From Sphingobacterium sp. UT-1RO-CII-1 (lineage in GTDB: Bacteria > Bacteroidota > Bacteroidia > Sphingobacteriales > Sphingobacteriaceae), in NCBI RefSeq assembly GCF_026711005.1, contig NZ_JAPPVJ010000007.1:178757-242756 (forward strand): a DNA stretch of 64,000 bases. The letters are read 5' to 3'. The notes beneath the pieces were generated by a model. It was given only the letters and a program-made list of their open reading frames with translations. It did no database searches and was not told where the DNA came from. A program made the translations under genes and the position numbers. Shown one piece after another: positions 8,906 to 19,789 of the stretch (positions are counted from its first letter, which is position 1; every line of letters begins with the position of its first letter).

Positions 8906-9823
8906 TTAGGCATTATGATGCAGTTCTTTTTCAACCTCACTCGCAGAGGGTAGTTTATTAGCTCCCAGTCTCTGCGGACGAAAAATATAATATATACCTG
9001 ATGTTGCTACAGTAAAGGAAATAATGTAGAAAGTTAAACTGAGTAACACAGCTAAATGTGGATCAAGGTTAAGGTAGACTGCTCCAAAAGACATTATTGA
9101 CTCCCGAAGACCAACTCCACCTAAAATAGACGGAACAATTGCAACCAGCTGGGAAAGTAAAAAAATTAATAGGTATGGTGAGAATTTTCCGTCAAAACTT
9201 AAAGAGTAAAGTATAGCTATTGCACTGAGTGTCTGGAAACCCTGAACCATTAGTGCTTTTAAATGTGTAGTAATGAATTTGGATAAAAAATCTCTAAAGA
9301 ACAATCTTAATAAATAAATATAAGTGGCTGTTCCTACAAAAAGTACACTAATGGTTATCGTATTAGGAATAGCAAATCGTGGCATGAAAATAATCAAAAA
9401 CCCTGTAATGATGGAAAGAGCCCAAATACCGCTTAATCGGTCAAAAAATACTGCACTTAAAACTCGTCGTGTTTTAATCTGATGATTTTTCTTTAAAAAA
9501 TATACTTTGTATCCATCTCCTCCAATGCCACCAGGGAGAAAAAAATTATATAATAGCCCTACTTGATATAGCCTTAGATTATAGCGCTCGGTTAAATTTA
9601 GACCGATAATTTTTAAAAAAGTATTTAGTCTTGAAGATGCAATTATTTGTGATGCTATATAACAGAAAAGAGCAATAAAAATGTATAAAGGCTTACAGTT
9701 TTCAATAGCTTCTTGAAGATTCTTATATGATATTGTTCGTGAAATCCAAAATATTGCAGTAATAGTAATGCCTATTTTAAAAATATTTTTGATAATAGAC
9801 CAATATCTCTCTTTCTGCCCCAT
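8906..9823 (-). CDS. Second lysylphosphatidylglycerol-synthase-type membrane protein
   Basis: This 305-residue polytopic membrane protein belongs to the same UPF0104/LPG-synthase transmembrane family as the protein at 5090. It has the conserved loop FLPGGIGGDGYKVYFL around residues 93-108, the block RVLSAVFFDRLSGIW, and a late GGVGLRE motif typical of the flippase-like fold. No soluble transferase domain is attached. It sits 35 nt downstream of a small membrane-protein gene. The presence of two members within 4 kb suggests an envelope-lipid function for the neighbourhood; the transported lipid is unknown. Confidence 0.85.
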   Translation of the reverse strand: MGQKERYWSIIKNIFKIGITITAIFWISRTISYKNLQEAIENCKPLYIFIALFCYIASQIIASSRLNTFLKIIGLNLTERYNLRLYQVGLLYNFFLPGGIGGDGYKVYFLKKNHQIKTRRVLSAVFFDRLSGIWALSIITGFLIIFMPRFAIPNTITISVLFVGTATYIYLLRLFFRDFLSKFITTHLKALMVQGFQTLSAIAILYSLSFDGKFSPYLLIFLLSQLVAIVPSILGGVGLRESIMSFGAVYLNLDPHLAVLLSLTFYIISFTVATSGIYYIFRPQRLGANKLPSASEVEKELHHNA

Positions 9824-9858
9824 GATTCTTTAACGTTTTATAAAAGTATATATTTATA

Positions 9859-10173
9859 TTATAATATTGAAGAAATCCGGCTATATAGCATAATTAGGTA
9901 CATTGAGAGCATAACACCTGATAATGCTAGTAGCCAATTAGCATCTGTTTTATTATATTTGTCTCGGAGTACTACAAAAAGTAATATCACAAAGGAGAGT
10001 AGTAGCATTATAGGAAAGATAATAGCCCAGGGATGAGGAAAAGTAATTGTCTGTGCCATTGACTCTTTATTTGTGAAGTATAAAACAATAGGAGTTGCAA
10101 GAATAATTATTGTCAATTTTGTTACGGTTCTAGCGACTGTTTTACTTACGGTATGACTTTTGGAGGATCTCAT
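9859..10173 (-). CDS. Small hypothetical membrane protein
   Basis: A 104-residue protein with three predicted membrane helices (about residues 18-36, 50-70 and 80-97) and no recognised domain. The ATG at 10173 is preferred; the longer TTG form from 10200 would place the start inside a perfect minus-strand -7 box (TATATTTG, 10198-10205). It probably heads a unit with the UPF0104-like gene 35 nt downstream. Confidence 0.65.
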   Translation of the reverse strand: MRSSKSHTVSKTVARTVTKLTIIILATPIVLYFTNKESMAQTITFPHPWAIIFPIMLLLSFVILLFVVLRDKYNKTDANWLLALSGVMLSMYLIMLYSRISSIL

Positions 10174-10197
10174 TATTAAATCACATTTGAATAGTTG

Positions 10198-10205
10198 CAA
10201 ATATA
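10198..10205 (-). promoter_or_regulatory. Minus-strand -7 promoter element
   Basis: TATATTTG on the minus strand matches TAnnTTTG exactly and lies 24 nt before the chosen ATG at 10173, giving a short leader. No clear -33 TTTG is seen. Confidence 0.5.
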
Positions 10206-10235
10206 CTTAAAAATAAAAAATTAAAATTTAACCTT

Positions 10236-10796
10236 ATGTATAAACATATTCTATCTGTAGTTACATTGTTCAGTGTAGCATTATTAATTGCTTCATGCGG
10301 AGCACAAAAAAAATCATCTGTATCAGGAGGAAGTGGTGCCTCAATCACTAATGATGGGCCTACGGCTTCTCAGTGGAAATCAGGATTAAAAGGGAGATGG
10401 ACACTTGAAGCCGTAGATAGAGAAAATATTCCAGCAGCCTATACGATAAAAAACATATTTGATGAGGCTCCTGTTGAGTGCTTTATTGGAAGTGAATGGA
10501 ATCTTCCTGGAGGAAACAATAGAGGGGCAATTTCGTTTAATGCAGCTGGAACACTTTGTGCCGAGGGCGCTGTCCGAACTATTGTTTGGAGTGTTTATGA
10601 TATTAAAAATGATGATAAACATCCACAATTTCAGTTTAAGAAAATATATTCAGGTGAGAGTCCAAAGAATGTTACTAGTGGATATCGTTTAGATTTGTCA
10701 TATTCGGATGGCCAAACCCTGATTATGAGAATGCCAATCCCGCTAGACCAAGGAAGCGGTAATCTTGTGTTTACATTTTCACGAATAGCGCAGTAG
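10236..10796 (+). CDS. Lipocalin-like lipoprotein
   Basis: A 186-residue secreted lipoprotein. The signal peptide ends in the lipobox IASC with Cys at about residue 21, followed by a Gly/Ser-rich linker to residue 45. The rest is predicted beta-rich and begins with LKGRWTLEAVD, the GxW-type opening of lipocalin-like domains; this assignment is moderate. It is monocistronic: a strong intrinsic terminator follows 14 nt after the stop. The ligand and role are unknown. Confidence 0.75.
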   Translation: MYKHILSVVTLFSVALLIASCGAQKKSSVSGGSGASITNDGPTASQWKSGLKGRWTLEAVDRENIPAAYTIKNIFDEAPVECFIGSEWNLPGGNNRGAISFNAAGTLCAEGAVRTIVWSVYDIKNDDKHPQFQFKKIYSGESPKNVTSGYRLDLSYSDGQTLIMRMPIPLDQGSGNLVFTFSRIAQ

Positions 10797-10810
10797 TTAA
10801 GCGCCAAAAT

Positions 10811-10843
10811 ATAAAAGAGCCACCTCAATCGTGGCTCTTTTAT
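10811..10843 (+). terminator. Intrinsic terminator after the lipocalin-like gene
   Basis: A 13-bp perfect stem (ATAAAAGAGCCAC with its complement) and 7-nt loop are followed by ATTTTTTT. It lies 14 nt past the stop codon. Confidence 0.9.
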
Positions 10844-10908
10844 ATTTTTTTGTTGTTCACATGAAAAAGAAAAGTATAAAATTTCGTAGATTTATTCTTT
10901 ATTGTTAA

Positions 10909-12060
10909 ATGGAATTAGATAAACCAAAGGTAGCTTTTATTACAGGGATAACCGGTCAAGACGGAGCATATTTAGCTGAGTTTTTGTTGAAGAAGGGGTA
11001 TATAGTGCATGGATTAAAAAGAAGATCATCTCTTTTTAATACTGATCGTGTTGATCACTTATACCAAGATCCACAAATTATTAATCGTAATTTTCTCTTA
11101 CATTACGGTGATTTAACGGACTCGACAAATCTTATTCGAATTATTCAAGAGATTCAGCCAGATGAGATTTATAACTTGGCTGCACAATCACATGTGAAGG
11201 TTAGCTTTGATACTCCTGAATATACAGCAAATGCAGATGGGTTAGGAACATTACGAATATTAGATGCAGTACGTCTTTTAGGATTGGTGAATAAAACTAA
11301 AGTTTATCAAGCTTCAACTTCAGAATTATATGGTTTGGTTCAAGAAGTTCCGCAGAGTGAAGCTACTCCGTTTTATCCGCGGAGTCCTTACGCTGTAGCA
11401 AAACTTTACGGATATTGGATTACCGTTAATTATAGAGAAGCATATGGGATGTATGCTTGTAATGGAATTCTGTTTAATCATGAAAGCCCTATAAGGGGGG
11501 AGACTTTTGTGACGCGTAAAATAACAAGAGCTGCAGCAAAAATAGCATTAGGTTTGCAAGATCGATTATACTTAGGAAATTTATCTGCCCAAAGAGATTG
11601 GGGACATGCTAAAGACTATGTAGAGGCTATGTGGCTGATGCTTCAGCAAGAAAAAGCTGAGGATTTTGTAATTGCTACGGGAGTAACGACAACAGTACGC
11701 GATTTTGTCCGAATGACATTTTCTGAACTTGGAATTGAAGTTGAATTTAGTGGTAAGAATGAATCGGAGAAAGGTGTGATTATAGATATAGATGAAAATA
11801 TCTTAAAAAAGTTGAGCATTCCTGTGGAAAACATTAAATTAGGTCAGACTGTTGTAAAAGTTGATGCACAGTACTTTAGACCTACTGAAGTAGAATTGTT
11901 AGTCGGTGATCCATCTAAAGCAAATAAGAAATTAGGGTGGTATCCTAAAATGACGCTGGAGATGTTAGTAAAAGATATGGTAGAGAGTGATTTAAAACTA
12001 ATGCGAAAGGAAGAGTACTTGAGACAAGGAGGATTTGATACTCTGAATTACTTTGAATAG
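10909..12060 (+). CDS. gmd: GDP-mannose 4,6-dehydratase
   Basis: Converts GDP-mannose to GDP-4-keto-6-deoxymannose, the precursor of GDP-fucose, rhamnose and related deoxysugars for surface glycans. It is 383 residues, an extended-SDR fold. The nucleotide motif [16 protein letters not shown] starts at residue 13, the signature GLKRRSS follows, then the catalytic Thr/Ser region ASTSELYG and YAVAK (Tyr-x3-Lys). A fucose synthase (fcl) would usually follow but is absent, so gmd is isolated here and its partner must be elsewhere. Confidence 0.96.
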   Translation: MELDKPKVAFITGITGQDGAYLAEFLLKKGYIVHGLKRRSSLFNTDRVDHLYQDPQIINRNFLLHYGDLTDSTNLIRIIQEIQPDEIYNLAAQSHVKVSFDTPEYTANADGLGTLRILDAVRLLGLVNKTKVYQASTSELYGLVQEVPQSEATPFYPRSPYAVAKLYGYWITVNYREAYGMYACNGILFNHESPIRGETFVTRKITRAAAKIALGLQDRLYLGNLSAQRDWGHAKDYVEAMWLMLQQEKAEDFVIATGVTTTVRDFVRMTFSELGIEVEFSGKNESEKGVIIDIDENILKKLSIPVENIKLGQTVVKVDAQYFRPTEVELLVGDPSKANKKLGWYPKMTLEMLVKDMVESDLKLMRKEEYLRQGGFDTLNYFE

Positions 12061-12151
12061 GAGTTCGTTAAGTGTCACTTGGAATAGTTTTTGTTAAAAA
12101 TTGTTTGTTGTTAGTACTATACTTAGCATCAATGTTGACGAAGGAATAATA

Positions 12152-13111
12152 ATGCGTAAAAAAGAAATTACCGATAATTTTCAAAATTATAGTTCGAAAG
12201 AGGGCAATAAAGAAGTAATTAGTCCTCAAAAAACTAGTTCTAAAGTTTATTTTTTTGTAATAGCAATAGCCGCACTGTTGGCTACTAATATTTATTTTTA
12301 TATAAAATTTAAATCCTCAGGAGAGAGACTTTATACAGCAACTATTCAAAAACAAGATTTACAAATAGAAATAGATCGAATAGAGGCAGAACTAGATAAT
12401 CTAATTGCATTAAAATCTGAAGATTTAGCACAGGCTGATTTTGAGGAATTAGAAATTAAGGCTAGAGATATGATTAATAATCTTCGAATGAAGTTGGAGA
12501 ATAAATCAATTTCAGAATCTGATTTATATATCGCTAAGAATGAAGTAGCCAAACTTAAAAATGATGTCTCATCACTTAAAGTAAGCTTTAATGAGTTGAA
12601 ACGTAGGAATGAATTATTGAGACAGGAGAATGATAACCTCATGGAAGATGTAAACTCTTCTGATCAGAAAATTGCTAAACTTTCTGGCGAGAATTCTCAA
12701 CTACAGGAAAAAGTTGTTATAGCTTCAGCTTTAAAGGTATCCAATATCCAAGTCAACGGTATTTCTGAGTCTAAGAAAGGGAAAATTGAAATAGAAACAA
12801 AGGCAAGACGAGTCGATAAATTACAGATCTTATACTCTATTGCAGATAATACTTTGGCTGAAGTAGGAGAGAAAGAAGTTTTTGTAAGGGTCATTGATCC
12901 TTTGGGTAATCTTTATGGTGATGCAAATAACTTCTTTTTTGTTCATGGAGAAAAATTGCAATACACTTTTAAGGATGTTTTTTCTTTTACGAATAAGGGG
13001 GAGGAGTATCAATTGATGTGGACTACAGATAAGTTTAAGAAAGGAGCATATACTATTCTGCTTTATAGTAATAATGCGATAATGGGGAGAACAAGTGTAG
13101 TTTTGCGGTAA
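12152..13111 (+). CDS. Membrane-anchored coiled-coil protein
   Basis: Hypothetical protein of 319 residues. A cytoplasmic lead (1-35) precedes one membrane helix (about 37-55), then a long coiled coil from about 60 to 195 with heptad leucines and charged residues, then a C-terminal beta-rich domain of about 110 residues. I start at ATG 12152, which follows GAAGGAATAATA; the longer version from a TTG at 12101 is unlikely. No family name is recognised. It follows gmd by 91 nt and converges on the large histidine kinase. A scaffold or envelope-spanning role is possible but only inferred. Confidence 0.75.
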   Translation: MRKKEITDNFQNYSSKEGNKEVISPQKTSSKVYFFVIAIAALLATNIYFYIKFKSSGERLYTATIQKQDLQIEIDRIEAELDNLIALKSEDLAQADFEELEIKARDMINNLRMKLENKSISESDLYIAKNEVAKLKNDVSSLKVSFNELKRRNELLRQENDNLMEDVNSSDQKIAKLSGENSQLQEKVVIASALKVSNIQVNGISESKKGKIEIETKARRVDKLQILYSIADNTLAEVGEKEVFVRVIDPLGNLYGDANNFFFVHGEKLQYTFKDVFSFTNKGEEYQLMWTTDKFKKGAYTILLYSNNAIMGRTSVVLR

Positions 13112-13125
13112 TTAGGGAGAGTCAC

Positions 13126-16100
13126 CTAGCTCATATTGCTTTTATCGTTGTATGTTGGTAATATTATAATAAAAGTCGTGCCTTTATTAGTCAATGTCTC
13201 ATAATCAATAACTCCTCCAGCACCAGTAACTGTTTGTTTTACAAACGCTAAGCCTAAACCTGTTCCAGAACTTTTAGTAGTAAAATTAGGTTTGAAAATG
13301 TTTGGTATAACTTCTTTTGGTATGCCATATCCATTGTCTTTCACTAATATCTCTACCCAGTTATTTTCTAACTCACGAATTAATATATCTATTTTTATTT
13401 TCTTTCTACCTGTACTAGCTTCAATCGAGTTCTTAAAAAGATTATTGAAAGATCTTAATAACTGATCACGATCTCCTAATACAAAAATAGGAGATTTCTG
13501 AGTCTGGTTTATTAATGTAATTGTGGTGTTAGTACTATGATTGAATAAGTTAATTACTTTCTGTAACTTTTCAACAATGTTTATTTTAACAAGTTTTGTT
13601 TCTGGAAGTTTTGCAAAAGCGGAAAATTCAGTAGCAATTTTTGAAAGGCTCTCTATTTGTTCAATTATTGAGATAGATGTTCTATTAAAACGGTCTTTAA
13701 AGTTTGTGTCTTCTTCTTTATAAGATCTCATCAGTTGCTGTATGCCTAACTTCATAGGAGTTAATGGGTTTTTAATCTCATGTGCTATCTGTTTTGCCAT
13801 TTCTCTCCACGCCTTTTCTCGTTCCGCATCCCTTAATTGTTTAGCACTTTCTTCCAATTTGATCAACATGAGATTATATTCTTTTATTAACATGCCTATT
13901 TCATCATTTTTGGCCCAGTATAGAGGTTCGTTAACCTTATTTGAAAGTTGCGTGTCCGCTAGCTTTTGTCGTATAATATCTAATGGTTTTGTGATAGTAC
14001 TAGATAAAGCACCGGTGATAAACGCAAATATTATAATAATAAAGGTATAAATGTTAAGAATGGTATTCAGCAAAACCGTTTTGCTTGCATTAGCATCTCG
14101 TTCTGTAGTATAGTAAGGAATATTGAGGTATGCAATAGTATTATAATCCTCCCCTTTTATTGAAGCGTAAGCTGAAGCGTAATTGAATTTGGAAATACTT
14201 TCCTGCTCATAGGCTTCAGTTTTATGTAAAACAGATAATTTATATAATGCGCTTGGATTTATAAATTCAGAAATCAGTTTCAGATCAAAAATGCGCGGTT
14301 GTGATGAATATATTAATCTGCCATCTTTGTTATATAGATTGAAGTTTCTTACAGTAGAAGGAGCTATGTCCTTTAGCATATTAGCTATAGTTTCGTCATT
14401 TACATCTTTAGCATTGCCTATATTATTTTCTATTTTTTTTGATATCTCTGCAATCTCTCGGAATCTATCATCTTGTTTATTTGATTCTAATTGTGAGCTA
14501 ATACTTAAAAAAGCAATTGCCCCTGATATTAAAATTCCAAATAGAACAGAAACGATTACTAATGTTTGTATTCGGGTACTGTATTGAATATTGTTAATAA
14601 TTGTTTGTAGTTGATATTTTAAGGTATTCCATGGTAAGGGCTTGCTGACTATGGTTTTATAAAAGTATGTGATTACATTAAAACTACAGAAAAATAAAAG
14701 AATGAGAATGAACATAATTGATCCAAAAGCCAAGTGTTCCCACATTGTTTTTTTCTCCTTGCTTAATACAATTGTTGTATAATCATCTGGTCTAAACGCT
14801 AAGTGGTTATATCCATCTGATCGGTTTAGTGGTAAGTATTCTAGTACTTGTTTTGGAACATAATTGTCGTTGTCATCGTAGCTATATTTACCATATTGCG
14901 TTACGAGTCTATTTCTCTTATACAAAGCGTAAGAGTCGGTTTGCAGGTTTTCAAATTGCCACGCAGTTACCCGGTTGTCCGAAAGCACTTCAGGATAAGG
15001 TAATGATGTACTATAGGATAAGTTTTTTAGACTGAGATAGATATGATAACTTTTGTCATTATCATTTTCATAAGGGATAGAAATTTGGGTAAAATATTCG
15101 TGTGACCCGAGCTCGCTTTTTAGTCTATAAAAGTTATTCGTTAATGGAATCTTTATAGCACTTTTGATTACATCTTCTCTATACTGAACAGCTTTGTTAT
15201 TTGTATAAGTTTCTAATGCTTTACCGTCATTATCATAGATGGAGATTTGGTTTTCAAATTTTGAAAGATAACCGCTCAAGTATCTACCCTTTATATACTC
15301 TGTTATAGTGGAGATGTTTCTATTTGATTTATCTAAATTAAGAAGATTATATAGGTCGTCATCATTATTTATATTTACTTCAAGATCGATGAATAGAGAA
15401 ATTGCATTGAGATCATCTTCGGCCATTAAATGACTGATAGATTGCCTCATTGTCTCCTCTTTTTTTGCGTTAGTATATTGATTTGTTGAAACGGAGGTTA
15501 TTGCAGCTAATAGTATGATTGTACTGATGAATATGGAAAGTCTATAAGAGCTTGCAAATGTGTGCACCTTAAATGTTCTAATTAAAAGGAATACACCTAG
15601 TAAAATATAGAAAAGTACGTTTAACTCTATTATTGAACTTATAGCCACGACACCTATTATACAAGCGAGCTGTATATTTAATAAAAGAGTGGTGTCATTC
15701 AGTAAGTATTTCGTTGTTTTAATAATGGTATCTACATATAAAGCTAATGCTGTTATATTGAAACAGTATATTATTAAAAACATCCAAATATCAGGACCCA
15801 ATGTTAGTAATTTTGTTAAATCATGATCTCCTAAAGGTGAATGAGTTAATAAAGTACCTAAATAATGATACATTAGCTGTGCACATACGTATGTAGAAAG
15901 TATGCTGAAAACAGTAAATATCGACGCAAATATTTTGTTTTTTAATATTTTTGGGATACTTAGGTTTCCCATAATAGATATAAAAAAGCAGATAAACCAA
16001 AAAATACCTGCAGTAAACATAAGGTAGGACCAAATGTTTGGTAAAATTTCACTATAGGTATAATATTTTGGATCAAATATTTTGAGACTTGAATGTTCAG

Positions 16101-16884
16101 ATAACCAATTGGAGTTGAGTTCAATATAGCGGAGACCCAGTAATGTAATAAGAAATAGAATTAAAGAAAGCCATGCGTGCCCATTTTTAGCAATATATAG
16201 GCAGATATTATTCGCTAAGACTACGATACAAACAAGTGCGGTTAGCCAGCAGAAAAATTGTAAATTGATGAATATATTATCTTTCTTTCCATCTATAAGT
16301 TTGATAGAAAATAAATATGTTTTGTCTTTACTATATATGTTTTCTATGTTTTTATTGTCTTCATATGAGGCAAATTCTAAGTTTTTAATTCCTTTTATAG
16401 CTATAAAGCTGTTTTCTAAGTATTCGTTAGAAATTTCATAATGGCTTTGTATGGGAATGAGAATTAATGCGGTTATACCATGTTCAAACTCTTGTCTTTT
16501 CGCAAGGAATGAGTGGTTTTCCGTTTGCAATAATGTCGTATTATATCGAAGCCCCAAATCAGTTACTGGTACATAATCATGGTTAGACCAATGACTGAGC
16601 TGATGATGACTGTAGATATATAAATAAAAGTTTTCGCGAATTAATTTTTGGCTAACCTTAAGAAGATCGTTCGGATTTTTATTACCATTTGTTATGGCAT
16701 TAATAACTGAAGTGTCTTGCCATATTTTTTCGACTTTTTCTTCGTAATTGTGAATTTGTTTTGTCAGATTAGCCCTGTCTAATTCTAATATATCCTCATC
16801 CGTTACGCTGTAATTAATTGTTATAGCAGTTCCTATTAAAGATAATGTTAGAATGAATAAAAGGAAATTAATCTTTGTTAACAT
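13126..16884 (-). CDS. Very large multi-membrane sensor histidine kinase
   Basis: A 1252-residue membrane sensor. The order is an N-terminal helix (5-25), an extracytoplasmic domain (to about 210), a block of about eight membrane helices (210-465), a second extracytoplasmic domain (to about 725), two helices flanking a third sensor domain (about 805-945), then HAMP, HisKA and ATPase domains. The phospho-acceptor His is in AHEIKNPLTPMK near residue 1034. The N box NNLFKNSIEAS lies near 1148, and the G boxes KDNGYGIP and GTGLGLAF follow. The catalytic core is complete and NtrY-like. No response regulator is adjacent, so it is an orphan. Ligand unknown. Confidence 0.92.
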   Translation of the reverse strand: MLTKINFLLFILTLSLIGTAITINYSVTDEDILELDRANLTKQIHNYEEKVEKIWQDTSVINAITNGNKNPNDLLKVSQKLIRENFYLYIYSHHQLSHWSNHDYVPVTDLGLRYNTTLLQTENHSFLAKRQEFEHGITALILIPIQSHYEISNEYLENSFIAIKGIKNLEFASYEDNKNIENIYSKDKTYLFSIKLIDGKKDNIFINLQFFCWLTALVCIVVLANNICLYIAKNGHAWLSLILFLITLLGLRYIELNSNWLSEHSSLKIFDPKYYTYSEILPNIWSYLMFTAGIFWFICFFISIMGNLSIPKILKNKIFASIFTVFSILSTYVCAQLMYHYLGTLLTHSPLGDHDLTKLLTLGPDIWMFLIIYCFNITALALYVDTIIKTTKYLLNDTTLLLNIQLACIIGVVAISSIIELNVLFYILLGVFLLIRTFKVHTFASSYRLSIFISTIILLAAITSVSTNQYTNAKKEETMRQSISHLMAEDDLNAISLFIDLEVNINNDDDLYNLLNLDKSNRNISTITEYIKGRYLSGYLSKFENQISIYDNDGKALETYTNNKAVQYREDVIKSAIKIPLTNNFYRLKSELGSHEYFTQISIPYENDNDKSYHIYLSLKNLSYSTSLPYPEVLSDNRVTAWQFENLQTDSYALYKRNRLVTQYGKYSYDDNDNYVPKQVLEYLPLNRSDGYNHLAFRPDDYTTIVLSKEKKTMWEHLAFGSIMFILILLFFCSFNVITYFYKTIVSKPLPWNTLKYQLQTIINNIQYSTRIQTLVIVSVLFGILISGAIAFLSISSQLESNKQDDRFREIAEISKKIENNIGNAKDVNDETIANMLKDIAPSTVRNFNLYNKDGRLIYSSQPRIFDLKLISEFINPSALYKLSVLHKTEAYEQESISKFNYASAYASIKGEDYNTIAYLNIPYYTTERDANASKTVLLNTILNIYTFIIIIFAFITGALSSTITKPLDIIRQKLADTQLSNKVNEPLYWAKNDEIGMLIKEYNLMLIKLEESAKQLRDAEREKAWREMAKQIAHEIKNPLTPMKLGIQQLMRSYKEEDTNFKDRFNRTSISIIEQIESLSKIATEFSAFAKLPETKLVKINIVEKLQKVINLFNHSTNTTITLINQTQKSPIFVLGDRDQLLRSFNNLFKNSIEASTGRKKIKIDILIRELENNWVEILVKDNGYGIPKEVIPNIFKPNFTTKSSGTGLGLAFVKQTVTGAGGVIDYETLTNKGTTFIIILPTYNDKSNMS

Positions 16885-16921
16885 GAATAAATTCAGTTTG
16901 TTGCATGTAAATATAAAAAAA

Positions 16922-16953
16922 AGTCCTCGTAGTTGACTTTACATACGAGGACT
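16922..16953 (-). terminator. Terminator of the sdhCAB operon
   Basis: A 10-bp stem (AGTCCTCGTA and its complement) encloses a 12-nt loop, and seven minus-strand T residues follow. It lies 25 nt beyond the sdhB stop. Confidence 0.9.
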
Positions 16954-16977
16954 CTTTATAGATATTACTGTATTTGT

Positions 16978-17751
16978 TTATTGATGCACGTCTTCTTCTC
17001 TGAAGAATTTGGCAGAAAAATACTCCCTATTCATCCGTGCAATATTTGATAGTTTAATACCTTTTGGACATTCTGCTTCACATGCTCCAGTGTTAGTACA
17101 GCTTCCGAATCCTTCAGCATCCATTTGGTCCACCATAGCTTGTGCTCTTTCATAACGTTCTGTTTGCCCTTGAGGTAAGAGTGCAAATTGAGATATTTTA
17201 GCTGAGACAAAGAGCATGGCTGAAGCGTTTTTACATGCTGCAACACAGGCTCCACAACCAATACATGTAGCAGATTCAAAAGCTTCGTCAGCAACCCGTT
17301 TTGGCACAGGAATAGCATTAGCATCCGGAATACCTCCCGTATTAACGTTAACATATCCTCCTGCCTGTTGAATACGGTCAAATGCTGTACGGTCTACTGC
17401 TAAGTCCTTTAAAACAGGAAATGCAGCTGCTCTCCAAGGTTCTATAACAATTGTTTGCCCGTTATGAAATGAACGCATGTGTAACTGGCAAGTTGTGATA
17501 CCGTATTTTGGACCGTGCGGACGACCGTTTATAACTAAAGAACACATACCACAAATACCTTCGCGGCAATCGTGATCAAAGTATATAGGGTCTTCACCTT
17601 TGCGAGTAAGGTCTTCGTTAACAATATCTAGCATTTCTAAGAAAGACATATCGTCTGCAATATCGTTAGCTTGTACTGTGACGAATTGACCTTTTGATTT
17701 ATCGTTTTTTTGACGCCAAACTTTTAGCGTTAAATTCATATGTTGTGCCAT
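16978..17751 (-). CDS. sdhB: Succinate dehydrogenase/fumarate reductase iron-sulfur subunit
   Basis: Electron-transfer subunit of membrane complex II, 257 residues. The plant-type 2Fe-2S site is in [11 protein letters not shown] plus a later Cys in GITTCQLH. The C-terminal ferredoxin-like domain has [11 protein letters not shown] and [15 protein letters not shown] for the 4Fe-4S and 3Fe-4S centres. It ends the sdhC-sdhA-sdhB operon, 54 nt after sdhA. Sequence alone does not separate the succinate-oxidising from the fumarate-reducing direction. Confidence 0.96.
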   Translation of the reverse strand: MAQHMNLTLKVWRQKNDKSKGQFVTVQANDIADDMSFLEMLDIVNEDLTRKGEDPIYFDHDCREGICGMCSLVINGRPHGPKYGITTCQLHMRSFHNGQTIVIEPWRAAAFPVLKDLAVDRTAFDRIQQAGGYVNVNTGGIPDANAIPVPKRVADEAFESATCIGCGACVAACKNASAMLFVSAKISQFALLPQGQTERYERAQAMVDQMDAEGFGSCTNTGACEAECPKGIKLSNIARMNREYFSAKFFREEDVHQ

Positions 17752-17805
17752 AATGATCTTTTAAGTAACAATAACTACCCAGTATAACAAAGGGTAGCTA
17801 TGCTG

Positions 17806-19740
17806 TTATTTATAACTTCTTTGTGTTAACTCGACGTTTTCGAAAACTAAATCTTCTTTATGTAAAGTCGCTGCTTGTTCGTCTCCTTTGAATTCCCATG
17901 CAGAAACATATGTAAAGTTAGCATCGTCTCGCTTAGCTTCGCCTTCTTCCGTCTGTGATTCTAAACGGAAGTGACCTCCGCAAGATTCGTTACGGTTTAG
18001 AGCATCATCTACCATCAGTTCTCCTAGTTCTAAAAAGTCTGCTACACGCCCTGCTTTTTCAAGAGACATGTTCATTTCATCATTCTCGCCTAGGACTTTT
18101 GCGTTAGACCAAAACTCTTTTCGAAGTTCTTGAATTAAACCCTTAGCTTTTGTAAGGCCTTCGGCTGTTCTTGCCATTCCACAGTACTCCCACATGATAT
18201 GACCTAATTCTTTGTGAATATCGTCAACAGTTTTTGTACCGTTTAGCTTTAATAGTTTATTAATTCGGCTTTCAACCTCACTACGGGTTTGTTCGAAAGC
18301 TGGATGATTTTTATCAACAGGGTTGAAGTTTCCTAAGTTTGCTAAATAATCACCCACAGTATAAGGTATAACAAAATAACCGTCAGATAAACCTTGCATT
18401 AAGGCTGAAGCTCCAAGACGGTTTGCACCGTGATCCGAGAAATTCGCCTCACCTAAGGCATATAGTCCAGGAACAGTTGTCATTAAGTTATAATCTACCC
18501 AAACACCCCCCATTGTATAATGCACAGCAGGGTAAATACGCATCGGTTGCTGATAAGGGTTCTCGTCTGTTATCTGGTAATACATATCAAAAAGGTTACC
18601 ATAACGAGCTCTAACTGCATCTTCACCTAAACGGTTAATAGCATCTTTGAAGTCTAAAAATACTGCAACTCCGGATTTACCTACACCGCGCCCATCATCA
18701 ACCATTTCTTTAGCATTTCTCGAAGCAACGTCACGAGGTACTAAGTTTCCGAAAGAAGGATATTTACGTTCAAGGAAATAATCTCTATCCTCTTCTTTAA
18801 TATCACTAGGTTTGATCTCTCCTTTGCGAAGCTTAGCTGACATTTCTTGTGTCTTCGGAACCCATACACGACCATCATTACGTAGAGACTCTGACATCAA
18901 CGTTAACTTTGATTGATGATCACCAGTTACAGGAATACATGTCGGGTGTATTTGTGTGTAACAAGGGTTGGCAAAGAAAGCGCCACGTTTGTATGCTCTC
19001 CATGCTGCTGTTACGTTACAGCCCATAGCATTTGTTGATAAGAAAAATACGTTACCATAGCCGCCAGTGCACAAAAGAACTGCATGACCTTCATGGGCTT
19101 CGATTTTACCGCTTACCATATCACGTGTAATCACACCACGAGCATGACCGTCAATCTTGACTAAATCTAACATCTCATGGCGTGTATACGACTTTACTTT
19201 ACCTTTCTTAATCTGACGATTTAAGGCTGAATATGCGCCTAAAAGTAATTGTTGTCCAGTTTGGCCTCGTGCATAAAATGTACGTGAAACTTGTGCACCT
19301 CCAAAGGAACGGTTGTCTAATAAACCACCATATTCACGTGCAAAAGGAACTCCTTGCGCTACGCACTGGTCAATAATATTTGCAGAAACTTCGGCTAATC
19401 GGTAAACGTTTGCTTCACGAGCACGATAGTCACCACCTTTAATTGTGTCATAAAATAAACGGTAAACAGAGTCACCATCATTTTGATAGTTTTTGGCTGC
19501 ATTTATACCTCCTTGTGCAGCAATAGAGTGTGCACGACGAGGAGAATCTTGATAGCAAAATGTTTTAACGTTGTAACCAAGTTCAGCTAAAGAAGCTGCT
19601 GCTGATGCGCCAGCTAATCCTGTACCAACAACGATAATAGTAAATTTACGTTTGTTAGCCGGGTTAACTAGCTTCATGTCAAACTTATGTTTTGACCATT
19701 TTTCGGTCAAAGGGCCCGCTGGTACTTTTGAATTTAACAT
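17806..19740 (-). CDS. sdhA: Succinate dehydrogenase/fumarate reductase flavoprotein subunit
   Basis: FAD-containing catalytic subunit of complex II, 644 residues. The FAD-binding [18 protein letters not shown] is near residue 39. The covalent-FAD histidine region [14 protein letters not shown] follows, then the active-site loops IHPTCIP and HYTMGGV and the C-terminal [20 protein letters not shown] block. The 644-residue length fits the Bacteroidota/epsilon-type enzyme. It lies between sdhC (49 nt upstream) and sdhB. Confidence 0.96.
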   Translation of the reverse strand: MLNSKVPAGPLTEKWSKHKFDMKLVNPANKRKFTIIVVGTGLAGASAAASLAELGYNVKTFCYQDSPRRAHSIAAQGGINAAKNYQNDGDSVYRLFYDTIKGGDYRAREANVYRLAEVSANIIDQCVAQGVPFAREYGGLLDNRSFGGAQVSRTFYARGQTGQQLLLGAYSALNRQIKKGKVKSYTRHEMLDLVKIDGHARGVITRDMVSGKIEAHEGHAVLLCTGGYGNVFFLSTNAMGCNVTAAWRAYKRGAFFANPCYTQIHPTCIPVTGDHQSKLTLMSESLRNDGRVWVPKTQEMSAKLRKGEIKPSDIKEEDRDYFLERKYPSFGNLVPRDVASRNAKEMVDDGRGVGKSGVAVFLDFKDAINRLGEDAVRARYGNLFDMYYQITDENPYQQPMRIYPAVHYTMGGVWVDYNLMTTVPGLYALGEANFSDHGANRLGASALMQGLSDGYFVIPYTVGDYLANLGNFNPVDKNHPAFEQTRSEVESRINKLLKLNGTKTVDDIHKELGHIMWEYCGMARTAEGLTKAKGLIQELRKEFWSNAKVLGENDEMNMSLEKAGRVADFLELGELMVDDALNRNESCGGHFRLESQTEEGEAKRDDANFTYVSAWEFKGDEQAATLHKEDLVFENVELTQRSYK

Positions 19741-19789
19741 ATTTATTTTTTTTTATATTTAATAGATATAAGTCGTTATATCTTAAATA

